Source of the DNA: Clostridia bacterium
GTDB lineage: Bacteria; Bacillota; Clostridia; TANB77; CAG-508
Assembly (NCBI GenBank): GCA_017936925.1
Contig: JAGBEP010000021.1
Span: 1 to 59,384 of the forward strand
DNA: 59,384 bases
Direction of reading: 5' to 3'
Within the stretch, counting starts at the first letter, position 1. The number at the start of each line of letters is the position of its first letter. Of this stretch, positions 43,081 to 52,192 are shown piece after piece. Position numbers and translations under genes: made by a program. Under the pieces are notes generated by a model. It saw only the letters and a list, made by a program, of their open reading frames with translations, was not told where the DNA came from and did no database searches.

Positions 43081-44323
43081 AACTATTGAACTTAGCAATA
43101 AACAAGCAGAATATGTAAGAAATGCCACTCATAGATGGAATTTTAAAATTGGAGCAACTCAATGTGGAAAAACGCATCTAGATACTTTATTTTTAATACC
43201 AGATAGAATAATAGAAAGAATAGGTAAGCCAGGACTTGTTTTTATAGTAGGTGTTTCAAAAGGAACTATACAAAGAAATGTTATAGAGCCTCTTCAAGAG
43301 CTTTGGGGAGATTTAGTAAGCGATATAAGTACTGATAATACAGCAACAATGTTTGGAGAAAAAGTGTATTGTATTGGTGCTGAAAATATAGGAATGGTAA
43401 GAAAATTCAGAGGACCAAGAGTTAAATATTTATATATAGATGAAGTAGTAGATATAAACAGGGAAGTATTTGAATTATTAAAATCAAGATTAAGTTTTGA
43501 ATATAGTTTAGGAGAAGGAAGTGGAAATCCACAAGGCAAAAATCATTGGTTTAAAAAGTTTTTAGAAAGTGATGCAGATATATATGTTCAAAAATACACA
43601 ATATTTGATAATCCATTTTTACCTAAAAAATATGTAGAAGATTTGTGTAAAGAATATCAAGGAACAGTTTATTACAATAGATATATATTAGGTCAATGGT
43701 GTAATGCAGAAGGATTAATATTTCAACAAATTGCAAATGATTATAAAAGATATATTGCGAAGAAGATACAACTTAATTCTGTTATTAGTATTGGTATTGA
43801 CTGGGGAGGCAATAAATCAAAACATAGTATAACAGCTACTAAGATTAGCAGAAGTTTTAATAGTATACAATGCCTAAAGTCGGACACTATGAAAGCAACT
43901 GGAAGTAATACAAAGCAAGTTTTTAGGTGGATTATAAATTTTATAAAAGAGATACAGGATTTATACGGTACTGTATCTTTTATTTTTGCAGATAGTGCAG
44001 AACAAGTTTTAAATAATTCTTTACAAGGAGAATTACAGTCAAATGGAATTGATTTAATAGTTCAAGACAGCTTAAAGATAGCAATAAAAGACAGAATTGA
44101 ACTATGGAACAGATTATTTAATTTAGAAAAAATTAGTTTTATAGATAATCAAACTCAAACAATTATAGAAGCTTTGCAAACAGCCTTATTTGATGAAACA
44201 GCAAAAGATGATAGATGGATAGATGATGGAGAAACTTCTGATATAGATAGTTTAGATAGTTTTAATTATTCGTTTGAGTTTTGGGCTGATGAAATATCTT
44301 ATAGTTTAAGAGAGGTAGCATAG
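43061..44323 (+). CDS. Terminase large subunit
   Basis: 420 residues. The packaging motor has an N-terminal ATPase with Walker A GATQCGKT (about residues 31-38) and Walker B YLYIDEV (about 125-131), then a RNase H-like nuclease domain with acidic residues in GIDWGG and FIFADSAE. It cuts and pumps phage DNA into the prohead. AGAGGTGG precedes the ATG inside the small-subunit gene. Confidence 0.92.
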   Translation: MTLTPTKTIELSNKQAEYVRNATHRWNFKIGATQCGKTHLDTLFLIPDRIIERIGKPGLVFIVGVSKGTIQRNVIEPLQELWGDLVSDISTDNTATMFGEKVYCIGAENIGMVRKFRGPRVKYLYIDEVVDINREVFELLKSRLSFEYSLGEGSGNPQGKNHWFKKFLESDADIYVQKYTIFDNPFLPKKYVEDLCKEYQGTVYYNRYILGQWCNAEGLIFQQIANDYKRYIAKKIQLNSVISIGIDWGGNKSKHSITATKISRSFNSIQCLKSDTMKATGSNTKQVFRWIINFIKEIQDLYGTVSFIFADSAEQVLNNSLQGELQSNGIDLIVQDSLKIAIKDRIELWNRLFNLEKISFIDNQTQTIIEALQTALFDETAKDDRWIDDGETSDIDSLDSFNYSFEFWADEISYSLREVA

Positions 44324-44324
44324 A

Positions 44325-45806
44325 ATGAATGATGTAGTTTTAAAATATTTAAAAAATAAGGGATATAACTCAATATCAACTGATTACTATAATTGGATTG
44401 AAATGTGGGAAGAGTGGTGGAGAAATGAAGTAGAGTTTCATGAATACCACGACCAATTTGGAACAAAAAGAAAATTGTTTACATTAGGGATGGCAAAAAA
44501 ACTTACTGAAGATTGGGCAAGTATTCTTTTTACAGAAAGAGATGAGATTAAGTGCATTGCAGACATTAAAAAAATGACCGGTAATAACAATAAATACTTA
44601 GAAAAACAATTAAAAAGATTAAAACTATACGAGGAATTACCAGCAATAATAGAAAGGGCAATGGGAACAGGAACAGCATGTGCTATATTAAGAATAAAAC
44701 ATGCAAAAGTTGATAAAAAGAACAATTTAAAGGCAGATGAAAGAACAAAATTAGATATTATTTATGTTGGAGCTAATCAAATAATACCTTTAAAAGTTGA
44801 GCATGGAAAAATAATTGATATAGCTATAGTAAGTGAAAACTATAATTCTGAAAATAATAAAGAATTTTATATAGAAATTCATAAATTAAAATATGATGAA
44901 AATGAAAAAAAAGAAAAATATGAAATAACTAATACATATTTAAATGAAAAAGGTGAAGAAATAGAAAAAGAAAAAATAGCATCAAATTATACAATTAATT
45001 CTGATATTCCATTGTTTAGTATATTAAAACCAGCTATAGCTAATCCGTTAAATAATAGTAAAAATAATACAAATGGATTAGGATTTAGTATTTATGGAAC
45101 AGCACTAGATCAATTAAAAGCTTGTGACATTACTTATAACAATTTTGTAATGGATTTTTATTTAGGTGGAAAAAAAGTATTCTACAATAAAAAAATTGTT
45201 AAAACAAAAACGATTAAAGTAAAAGATGAAAAAGGAAATATAAAAGAAGAAAAAAAAGAAATTTATCCAGATGACATCATGAAGCAACAATGGCGTACAT
45301 ATGGCGATGAAATGAGCAATTTAAAAGACAATCCTGCTGTAACCGAATATAATCCTAAATTGAGAGTAGAAGAAGATGTAAAAGGAATACAGTTTGCTTT
45401 AAATACACTTAGTTTTAAATGTGGATTAGGAACTGATTATTATAGATTTGATGGAAGTAAAGGAATAGTTACAGCTACTCAATATTTAGGTGATAGACAA
45501 GATTTAATGGATAATGCAAATAAACATAGAAATAATGTAAATGCTTTTGTAGAGAATATCTGCAAAGGCATTTTATTATTAGGAAGAATATTATTTAAAG
45601 AAAAAGTTACAGAAGAATGTGAAGTGTCTGTTACTGATAAAGATGGATTTTTAGTAGATACAGAAACAGAAAAGAAAGAGTTTAGACAAGATATTGCACA
45701 AGGAATAAGAAAACCTTGGGAATATAGAGTTAAATTCTTAGGAGAAGATGAAGAAACAGCAAAAGCTAGGATAGCAGATGAAGAAATAGAAAATATTGAA
45801 GAATAG
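44325..45806 (+). CDS. Phage portal protein
   Basis: 493 residues (SPP1-like type). It begins one base after terL (TAGA, ATG). The portal forms the dodecameric ring for DNA entry. Features are a helical N-terminus with EMWEEWWRNEV, long charged central parts with ALDQLKACDITYNNF, and a C-terminal acidic tail. The position between terminase and the minor head protein is diagnostic. Confidence 0.85.
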   Translation: MNDVVLKYLKNKGYNSISTDYYNWIEMWEEWWRNEVEFHEYHDQFGTKRKLFTLGMAKKLTEDWASILFTERDEIKCIADIKKMTGNNNKYLEKQLKRLKLYEELPAIIERAMGTGTACAILRIKHAKVDKKNNLKADERTKLDIIYVGANQIIPLKVEHGKIIDIAIVSENYNSENNKEFYIEIHKLKYDENEKKEKYEITNTYLNEKGEEIEKEKIASNYTINSDIPLFSILKPAIANPLNNSKNNTNGLGFSIYGTALDQLKACDITYNNFVMDFYLGGKKVFYNKKIVKTKTIKVKDEKGNIKEEKKEIYPDDIMKQQWRTYGDEMSNLKDNPAVTEYNPKLRVEEDVKGIQFALNTLSFKCGLGTDYYRFDGSKGIVTATQYLGDRQDLMDNANKHRNNVNAFVENICKGILLLGRILFKEKVTEECEVSVTDKDGFLVDTETEKKEFRQDIAQGIRKPWEYRVKFLGEDEETAKARIADEEIENIEE

Positions 45807-45818
45807 AGGTGTTGATAA

Positions 45819-47381
45819 TTGTTAACACCAGAATATTTAAATTTAATAGAATTTAATGATGTTGTTAAAATATATGAAAAATTAAATATAGATATAACAA
45901 CAGATATAATAAAAAGATTGCTAAAAACACAAGAAATAACAGAAGTAAGTAGAAAACAATTAGAAATTTTAAAAGAAACAAATGGTGACGAAATATTCCT
46001 TGAAACTTTAGAAAACACATCAATGTTATCGACAGAAACAAAACAAGCTGTCAAAGACTTATATTTGAATATGTCAAAAGAAGACATAAAAGGATATAAA
46101 GAACTTTACAAATATAGAAATAAACCTTTTAAATTGAGTGAAAATCAATATAAAATATTAAATCAAGGATTAAAACAAACAAATAAACTTTTATCTAACT
46201 TTACAAACACTATAGCTTTTCAAAGTAAACAAACTTATGTTGAAGCAATAGATGATGCATATATAAAAGCAGTAACAGGAGCATATAGTTATCAATCAGC
46301 AATAGATGACGCTGTCAAAGAACTTGCTAAGAAAGGAGTTACTTTAAAAGATAAACTAGGAAGAAATGTACAATTAGAAACTGCAGTTAGAAGAAATATT
46401 TTGGCAGGTATTCAAGAAACAGCTAACAATATAAACAGGAATATTGAAGACTATCTTGGCTGTGATGGGTATGAAGTTACAGCTCATATAGGAGCTAGAC
46501 CAACTCATGCAGAAGCACAAGGAAAACAATATGCAGTAAATCATAAAACTAAGGTAAGTAAAGAATATCCATTATGGAGCAAAGTCGAAGATCTTTGGCA
46601 TGAATATAATTGTAGACATCAATACTTCGGAATAATTTTAGGTGTTTCAGAACCAATATATTCAAAAGCAGAATTAAAAGAATTTAAAGATGCAAAAGTA
46701 ATATATAATGGTAAAGAAATTCCATATTATGAAGCTACTCAAAAACAAAGACAATTTGAAAATGCAATAAGAAAAGAAAATAGAAGTATACAAATACTTG
46801 AAAAATCTGGATTAGATACAACAATTGAGAAGAGTAAATTAAATCAACTACAACAGAGATATACAGCTTTTTGTAATGAAACAGGTTTGACAAAAGATTA
46901 TAACAGAATGAAGATTACAAATAATAAATTAAATAAAGAAGAACAATATGCAATTAATAAATACATAAGTTCAGATTTTTATCCAATAAATGAGAAATTA
47001 AGAAATAAAGAAGAATTAAGTAAAGAAGAAATGGCATTAGTATTAAATTTAGATAATGCTTTAGATAAATTACCTAGATATGAAGGAATAGTAACACGTT
47101 CATTAGAACTTGATGAAAATCAATTAAAAGAGTTTTTAAAGAAACACAGCAAAAATAATATAGTACCATATGAAGCATATACATCTACAACTATTGGAGA
47201 AAGATATAATACAGATAGTCAAGTAGAATTGTATATATATTCACAACATGGAATAAATATGTTAAAATATAACTCATCGGAACAAGAAATTCTTTATAAA
47301 AGAAATTCTAAATTTAAAGTTAAAAAAATTGAATTTTTAAATAATACATATCATATTTTATTGGAGGAAATAAATGAGTAA
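45819..47381 (+). CDS. Minor capsid protein fused to a C-terminal ADP-ribosyltransferase domain
   Basis: 520 residues from TTG at 45819 (AGAGGTG site). The N-terminal two thirds match phage minor capsid protein 2 / head-morphogenesis proteins (GAYSYQSAIDDAVKELAKKGV; GYEVTAHIGARPTHAEAQGKQY; EYNCRHQYFG). The last 130 residues form an R-S-E type ADP-ribosyltransferase: Arg in IVTRSLEL, the Ser-Thr motif in AYTSTTIG, and the Glu motif in SSEQEILYK. Such proteins ride in the virion and are thought to be injected to modify host proteins. Confidence 0.85.
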   Translation: MLTPEYLNLIEFNDVVKIYEKLNIDITTDIIKRLLKTQEITEVSRKQLEILKETNGDEIFLETLENTSMLSTETKQAVKDLYLNMSKEDIKGYKELYKYRNKPFKLSENQYKILNQGLKQTNKLLSNFTNTIAFQSKQTYVEAIDDAYIKAVTGAYSYQSAIDDAVKELAKKGVTLKDKLGRNVQLETAVRRNILAGIQETANNINRNIEDYLGCDGYEVTAHIGARPTHAEAQGKQYAVNHKTKVSKEYPLWSKVEDLWHEYNCRHQYFGIILGVSEPIYSKAELKEFKDAKVIYNGKEIPYYEATQKQRQFENAIRKENRSIQILEKSGLDTTIEKSKLNQLQQRYTAFCNETGLTKDYNRMKITNNKLNKEEQYAINKYISSDFYPINEKLRNKEELSKEEMALVLNLDNALDKLPRYEGIVTRSLELDENQLKEFLKKHSKNNIVPYEAYTSTTIGERYNTDSQVELYIYSQHGINMLKYNSSEQEILYKRNSKFKVKKIEFLNNTYHILLEEINE

Positions 47382-47577
47382 AAAGAAATTATTTAGCTCA
47401 TATAGATGGAATGAACTACCTATAATTGGAAAAGTAGAGAAGGGAAAGGAACAATCTAAAGAAGAGGAAATAGAGGGCGAAAAGACTTTATTAAAAATAT
47501 TAGTAGATAGAAAAGAAATGTCACAAGAGGAAGCGGATGAAAGACTAAGTAATTTTATTGAAAGTTTAAACAAATAA
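47374..47577 (+). CDS. Small charged phage protein
   Basis: 67 residues, Glu/Lys-rich, overlapping the end of the capsid-ART gene by eight bases, with TTGGAGG upstream. A hydrophilic helix at the C-terminus (MSQEEADERLSNFI). It may be an immunity or chaperone partner of the fused ART by position only. Confidence 0.6.
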   Translation: MSKKKLFSSYRWNELPIIGKVEKGKEQSKEEEIEGEKTLLKILVDRKEMSQEEADERLSNFIESLNK

Positions 47578-47602
47578 GTTATTATTTTTTTTAAATATAT
47601 AC

Positions 47603-47628
47603 AAGAAGCTGACGAGCTTCTTTTTTTA
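47603..47628 (+). terminator. Terminator before the scaffold gene
   Basis: GAAGCT (47605-47610) / AGCTTC (47615-47620) with T7 after it. A second hairpin, TTATTGTCT / AGACAATAA, follows at about 47627-47655. Confidence 0.7.
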
Positions 47629-47749
47629 TTGTCTTTTTTTCAGTCAGACAATAAAGAAACTGAAGTTGGGCATACGACGTTAAAAATAGCAAATATTGTC
47701 AAATTCATGGGAAGAAAAACCCGTAGAAAATCGTAGGAGGAGAGATATT

Positions 47750-48328
47750 ATGAAAAGAAGTTTTTTAGAAGGATTATTCAAAGATTTAGAAGCTGAGGAT
47801 AGTGTTAAGAAAAATATCATTGATAGTATCATGACTGAAAATGGTAATGATGTTAATGCTGAAAAAACTAAGAGTGAAAGCTTGAAGAATGATTTAAAGG
47901 TAAAAGAAGGAGTTATCGAAGAACTAAATGCAAAAATAAAAGAAGCAGGTTCTATCGATATTGAAGAAATTAAAAAACAAGCTAAACAAGAAGGATTTGA
48001 AGAAGGTTCTAAAGAAGTTGAAGAGTTCAAAAAAACAAATGCTTTAAAAGCTTCTATAAAAGGAGCAAAAGACTTTGACCTAGTTTATAGTAAATTGGAC
48101 AAAGAAAAAATTAAATACGAAAGAGATGATAAAGGAGAATACAAAGTATCTGGCGTTGATGAGCAAATAAAAGATGTCAAAGAAAAGTATTCTTTTTTAT
48201 TTGATGACAATGATACCCAAGACAATAATTCTGAGATTAATTTAGGTGGAGAACATACAGAAGCATCTAAAGATGATGGATTAAAGGAATTAGAAAGAGT
48301 TATGGGAATTGAAGAAAAAGAAAAATAA
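47750..48328 (+). CDS. Phage scaffolding protein (GP20-like)
   Basis: 192 residues from the ATG at 47750 (TAGGAGGAG). A long coiled-coil core (about 30-95), Lys/Glu-rich, then KASIKGAKDFDLVYSKLD and an acidic tail are typical of minor structural protein GP20 / capsid scaffolds, which guide prohead assembly. It lies directly before the major capsid gene. A start at 47696 would place it before the ribosome site and is rejected. Confidence 0.85.
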   Translation: MKRSFLEGLFKDLEAEDSVKKNIIDSIMTENGNDVNAEKTKSESLKNDLKVKEGVIEELNAKIKEAGSIDIEEIKKQAKQEGFEEGSKEVEEFKKTNALKASIKGAKDFDLVYSKLDKEKIKYERDDKGEYKVSGVDEQIKDVKEKYSFLFDDNDTQDNNSEINLGGEHTEASKDDGLKELERVMGIEEKEK

Positions 48329-48348
48329 AAGAAAAAGGAGAAAAGAAA

Positions 48349-49362
48349 ATGGGAAACTCAATACAATTATTTAAAAAACATGCGCCACAGTTATTAGACA
48401 AAATTTATAAAAAGGCTTCAACAACAAGTGATTTTGATATGGATAGTGCATTAGTTCAAGCTGGAAAAAACACAAATGAAATAATAGTACCAGTATTAGA
48501 TATGGATGGACTAGGAGATTATGATAGAAATAGTGGATATGTCGATGGTGATGTATCATTAACAAATGAAACTAAAAAGTTTAATTATGAAAGAGGAAGA
48601 AAATTAAAAACAGATGCTATTGACGATGAAGAAACAGGAGGAGCAATTTTAGGAAATTTATCAGCAGAATTTTTAAGAAATAAAGTAGTTCCAGAAGTAG
48701 ATGCAGTAAGATATGCTACTTATGCTGCTATACCAGGTATTTCAAAAGTTGAAGAAGGAGTAACATTAGAAACAGGAGAGGCAGCATATAAAGCAATTGC
48801 AAAAGCATGGGATGATATGACAAATGATGAAGTTCCTGAAGAAAACAGACACTTAAGGATAACATCTACAATTTTAGGTTCTATCAGAGATATGGATAAT
48901 TATAAATCAAAAGAATTACTAAACAAATTTGCAAGTATAAAAACAGTTCCACAATCAAGATTTCAAACTAAAATTGAATTACTAAGTGGTAAAGATGCAG
49001 ATGGAGAAAGAAAAGGCGGATTTAAAAAAGTAGCAGATCAATATGTACTAACAACTGATACAACTATAGATAGTAACAAAAAATATTATACAAAAAGTGG
49101 AGAAACATATACAGAAGTTATAAGTCCAGCAGTTGAAAATATAGCTACATATTATGAAAAAATAGAAGGTTCTAGAGACATAAACTTTATGATTATACAT
49201 AAACCTGCATTGCTACAATATACAAAACATAATAAAATGAAAATATTTACTCCTGAGCAAGACCAAGACGGAGATAACTATAAATGGTTATACAGATTAT
49301 ATGGATTAAATGAATACTACAATAACAAAGTTGCAGGTATTTATTTATCACATAAGAAATAG
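48349..49362 (+). CDS. Major capsid protein with an inserted domain
   Basis: 337 residues behind AAAGGAG. The order scaffold-capsid-connector and the body sequence (NEIIVPVLDMDGLGDYDRNSGYVDGDV; FNYERGRKLKTDAIDDEE) identify an HK97-fold coat protein. Residues about 225-270 form a separate segment beginning VLTTDTTIDSNKKYYTK and ending with a YYEK motif. This type of module is seen in various phage surface proteins and probably projects as a decoration. Confidence 0.82.
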   Translation: MGNSIQLFKKHAPQLLDKIYKKASTTSDFDMDSALVQAGKNTNEIIVPVLDMDGLGDYDRNSGYVDGDVSLTNETKKFNYERGRKLKTDAIDDEETGGAILGNLSAEFLRNKVVPEVDAVRYATYAAIPGISKVEEGVTLETGEAAYKAIAKAWDDMTNDEVPEENRHLRITSTILGSIRDMDNYKSKELLNKFASIKTVPQSRFQTKIELLSGKDADGERKGGFKKVADQYVLTTDTTIDSNKKYYTKSGETYTEVISPAVENIATYYEKIEGSRDINFMIIHKPALLQYTKHNKMKIFTPEQDQDGDNYKWLYRLYGLNEYYNNKVAGIYLSHKK

Positions 49363-49373
49363 GAGGTAATATA

Positions 49374-49541
49374 ATGGGAAAAAAAATAGGTATAGGATAT
49401 TCTTTTAAAGAAAAGAATTTAGATAGAGAAAACGAAAAGCTAAAAGGTGAAAATACTAAATTAAAAAATGAAAACACAGATTTAAAAGCAGAAAACGAAA
49501 AGCTAAAAGGTGAAAATACTAAATTAAAAAACACGAAATAG
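49374..49541 (+). CDS. Mini coiled-coil phage protein
   Basis: 55 residues behind AGGAGGT. After a short head the chain is a leucine-zipper-like series of LK-x-EN steps, containing an exact duplicated peptide (ENEKLKGENTKLKN) encoded by a repeated DNA unit. It probably forms a small oligomeric coil. Its place between capsid and connector genes suggests a head accessory protein. Confidence 0.6.
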   Translation: MGKKIGIGYSFKEKNLDRENEKLKGENTKLKNENTDLKAENEKLKGENTKLKNTK

Positions 49542-49553
49542 GAGTTGATAAAT

Positions 49554-49913
49554 ATGGTATATGCAGACTATGAATATTATAAAAAAAAATATTTTGGAAC
49601 ATTACTATTAGAAGACTCTTTCGATTCACTAGTTTTAAAAGCGAGCAGAGAAATTGATAAAAATATTAATACTAGGCTAACTCAAGCAAAACTAAATAAT
49701 TTGTCTAAAGAAGCACAGGAACAGTTGCAATATACTGCCTGTGCTTTAGTTGATTTAATAGAGCGCAAAAAGAAAAACGAGGACAGAAAATTAAGTTCAT
49801 TTTCAATAGATGGTGTTAGCAAAAATTTTAATAATATTTCAATAGAAGAGTACACTCAAACCAAAAAAGATATTTTAGCTAATTTACCAGATGAATTAAC
49901 AGCTTATTTATAG
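49554..49913 (+). CDS. Head-tail connector protein
   Basis: 119 residues from the ATG at 49554 (AGGAG site). A helical protein (YADYEYYKKKYFG, then CALVDLIERKKKNE) of the gp6/gp15-like connector type that binds the portal after packaging. The gene order (capsid, connector, neck, tail) supports the call. Confidence 0.72.
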   Translation: MVYADYEYYKKKYFGTLLLEDSFDSLVLKASREIDKNINTRLTQAKLNNLSKEAQEQLQYTACALVDLIERKKKNEDRKLSSFSIDGVSKNFNNISIEEYTQTKKDILANLPDELTAYL

Positions 49914-49921
49914 GAGGAAGT

Positions 49922-50293
49922 ATGGAAGATTTTCCAACAAGAAAAATAACAATATATCATAAAAATAATGATAAGTATGAACGATATGTTAAAGAAGCTA
50001 GTTATAGAAACACATCAATAGTAAATCATAATAAAAATGGTTCTAATTCTGTTGATAATGGTCTAATAAGAATTTTTGACTTAGATGGATATAACAAGTC
50101 ATGGTTTATAGAAAAAGAAGATATTGTTGTAAATTTTGAAGTTAAAGACGAAATAGAAGGAACTACTCCAATAACTCAATTAAGTGCTAAATATGGAAAA
50201 AATAATGTTCACAAAGTAACTTCTATAGATAATTTTATATTAGATGATCCAGATATAGAAGAATTAGAACATATTAAGGTAGGTTGTATTTAA
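49922..50293 (+). CDS. Head-tail joining protein (minor head, DUF6751-like)
   Basis: 123 residues, beta-rich, with KITIYHKNNDKYERYV and a late KVTSIDNFILDDPDIEELEHIKV strand. Small proteins of this kind form the head-tail interface in A118-like phages. GGAGGAAG precedes the ATG, and the stop overlaps the next start. Confidence 0.65.
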   Translation: MEDFPTRKITIYHKNNDKYERYVKEASYRNTSIVNHNKNGSNSVDNGLIRIFDLDGYNKSWFIEKEDIVVNFEVKDEIEGTTPITQLSAKYGKNNVHKVTSIDNFILDDPDIEELEHIKVGCI

Positions 50294-50709
50294 TGGAGAT
50301 AAAATTAGAGACTAAACCATTACAAACATTGTATAAAAATTTGGGATTAGAAGATAAAGGAAGAGTACAACAATTTCTAGGAAAAACAGCAGCAGATAAC
50401 TTAAAGAAATATGTATCTTTTAAAAGTGGCGTACAAGAAAAATCAACTGGATCAATAAATCATGGTGAAGAAATAATTATAAATGTACCTTATGCACATT
50501 TTCAAGCAGAAGGTAAAGCAATGATTGGAACTAAAAGTCATAGTCCTTGGGCAAAATTAGGAGAAAAAAAGATATATACAGGAAGAGCTTTAACATATCA
50601 TAGTACTGCTTTAAGAGGCTCACATCCTTTTGAAAGAATGAAGGCTGACAAAGGCCAAAGTATATTAAATCAAACCGCAAATTATGCTAGGAGGTTAGCT
50701 AATGGATAA
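50293..50709 (+). CDS. Minor capsid / neck protein (HK97 gp10-like)
   Basis: 138 residues from the ATG at 50293, which overlaps the previous stop by one base (TAATG). A basic protein with VPYAHFQAEGK and GSHPFERMKADKG, as in the tail-completion family that joins tail to head. Overlaps the next gene by eight bases. Confidence 0.7.
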   Translation: MEIKLETKPLQTLYKNLGLEDKGRVQQFLGKTAADNLKKYVSFKSGVQEKSTGSINHGEEIIINVPYAHFQAEGKAMIGTKSHSPWAKLGEKKIYTGRALTYHSTALRGSHPFERMKADKGQSILNQTANYARRLANG

Positions 50710-51145
50710 TGATATAGAAAAAAGTATAGATACAGCAATAAAAAAATGGTTATCTCAAAATGAAAAGATAAACGAAATAGCACAAACAATTCATTCAGAA
50801 GAGTTACCAGACAATATAAATGAACTAGCTTTACAAAGAATTGGTGTAGAAAAGCTACCACTAAAATATATAACTGATACAGGTTGGTACAAGCAGTATC
50901 AGTATGCGTTGCTTTTAAAAAATAGTAGTGAAGATGATAAGCAAAGACTAACTAACTTAGATTGGCTAGATGATTTGAGCGATTGGATAGATGCTCAAAA
51001 TAAAAATAAAAATTATCCAATTTTAAAAAACAAAAAAGTTAAAGAAGTAAGTTGTGCTAATGCGATAACTTTTGAAACAAACGAAGAGGGGTCAATAAGT
51101 ACGTATTATTTACAGCTTTATTTTAATATAAGAGGAGGAATTTAA
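50702..51145 (+). CDS. Tail terminator-like / minor structural protein
   Basis: 147 residues. Begins inside the neck gene (AGGAGG upstream). Helical start, then a central DTGWYKQYQYALLLKN strand and WLDDLSDWIDAQNK helix as in minor capsid/tail terminator proteins of A118-type phages. It should cap the tail tube. One base separates its stop from the tail-tube gene. Confidence 0.7.
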   Translation: MDNDIEKSIDTAIKKWLSQNEKINEIAQTIHSEELPDNINELALQRIGVEKLPLKYITDTGWYKQYQYALLLKNSSEDDKQRLTNLDWLDDLSDWIDAQNKNKNYPILKNKKVKEVSCANAITFETNEEGSISTYYLQLYFNIRGGI

Positions 51146-51146
51146 A

Positions 51147-51680
51147 ATGTCAGAAACGGAAAAAGTTTTAAGGGATATAATGACATATGACCAAGCTCAT
51201 TATTTTGGATTTAATAACAAAATTGTTTTAGGTGGTGTAATAACAGACGTAACAGAAAGTTCAAATCCAAAAGAGAGTGAAAAACAATATGTACATCAAA
51301 AATCTTCGAATTATAAAACAACAGGATTTGCAAACGAATTTCCACTTACTATGGATATGGTAAAAGGCGATGAAGTTTTTGAATATATGTATGAATTATT
51401 CTATAGAAGAAAAGTAAGTCCAGACACAGACATAGATCATTATATAGTGGATTTATGGAGAGAAGTAGATGGAAAAGAAAATACATACTATGCAAGAAAA
51501 ATTAGACAAATGACTTCAATTACAGAATGCAATGGTGCACCAGGAGAGCAAAAACAAATAACAGGTTCATTAAAAGGTGGAGAATTTGTTTATGGAGAAT
51601 TTAATGTTGCAACAAAAACTTTCACAGATGAAACATCAACAACGCCTGAGACAGAAAATATAAATATAGAAGGAAATTAA
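51147..51680 (+). CDS. Major tail tube protein
   Basis: 177 residues with a tail-tube fold pattern: ANEFPLTMDMVKGDEVFEYMYELFYRRK, then DGKENTYYARKIRQMTSITEC, and GSLKGGEFVYGEFNVATKTF. The gene lies between neck and chaperone genes as usual. AGGAGG precedes the ATG, and no Ig-like extension is present. Confidence 0.8.
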   Translation: MSETEKVLRDIMTYDQAHYFGFNNKIVLGGVITDVTESSNPKESEKQYVHQKSSNYKTTGFANEFPLTMDMVKGDEVFEYMYELFYRRKVSPDTDIDHYIVDLWREVDGKENTYYARKIRQMTSITECNGAPGEQKQITGSLKGGEFVYGEFNVATKTFTDETSTTPETENINIEGN

Positions 51681-51739
51681 TAAAACAAACATAAGTAATT
51701 ATTAAATATAAGAATATTAATATTAGAAAGGTTGAGAAT

Positions 51740-52192
51740 ATGAATAATTTAGAGAAAAATAAAATGTTTAGTTTTGGATATGAAGATACTGATAAGAAAA
51801 TAGAAATTGAGTTATATGGATTAGTGTTTGAGATTAATAATTTTGAGAGTATTGGGAAATTAGAAAATATAAATAAGAATGATAAAAATGATATAGAAGC
51901 TCAAATAGATAAAATTTTAGGTAGTGGAGCTGTTGAAAAAATAAATAAAAAAAGAAATCAAGATGGATATAAAAACATGGATATAAAAGTAGAATTAAAT
52001 GTTTTGGGATGCATTTTTGAAGCATATGGTAAGTCAATAATAAGTGGAGTTACAAATAAAGTATCAAATACAGTCAGTGAAATAGAAAACAATGTAAATA
52101 ATTTTAATAATAAATTTGGAAATAGAGAACAAAGAAGAAAAAAAGGAAACAATTATAATAGAGAATATAGAAAAGGATATAGAAGATATTAA
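51740..52192 (+). CDS. Tail assembly chaperone (G-like)
   Basis: 150 residues behind AGAAAGG. A small beta-rich start (FGYEDTDKKIEIELYGLVFEI), a helical centre, and a very basic end (REQRRKKGNN). Its position before the Gp15-like gene and tape measure marks it as the G-type chaperone that coats the tape measure. Its end overlaps the Gp15-like frame across an A7 run (52138-52144), so a frameshifted G-T fusion is possible. Confidence 0.72.
   Translation: MNNLEKNKMFSFGYEDTDKKIEIELYGLVFEINNFESIGKLENINKNDKNDIEAQIDKILGSGAVEKINKKRNQDGYKNMDIKVELNVLGCIFEAYGKSIISGVTNKVSNTVSEIENNVNNFNNKFGNREQRRKKGNNYNREYRKGYRRY

Noticed and set aside
45479..46087. Minus-strand open frame of 202 codons
   Set aside because: Shadow of the portal and capsid-ART genes; low-complexity Ser/Phe/Ile composition and no ribosome site.
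47696..47749. Earlier start for the scaffold gene
   Set aside because: The AGGAGG site lies at about 47735-47745, after that start, and the conserved part begins at 47750.
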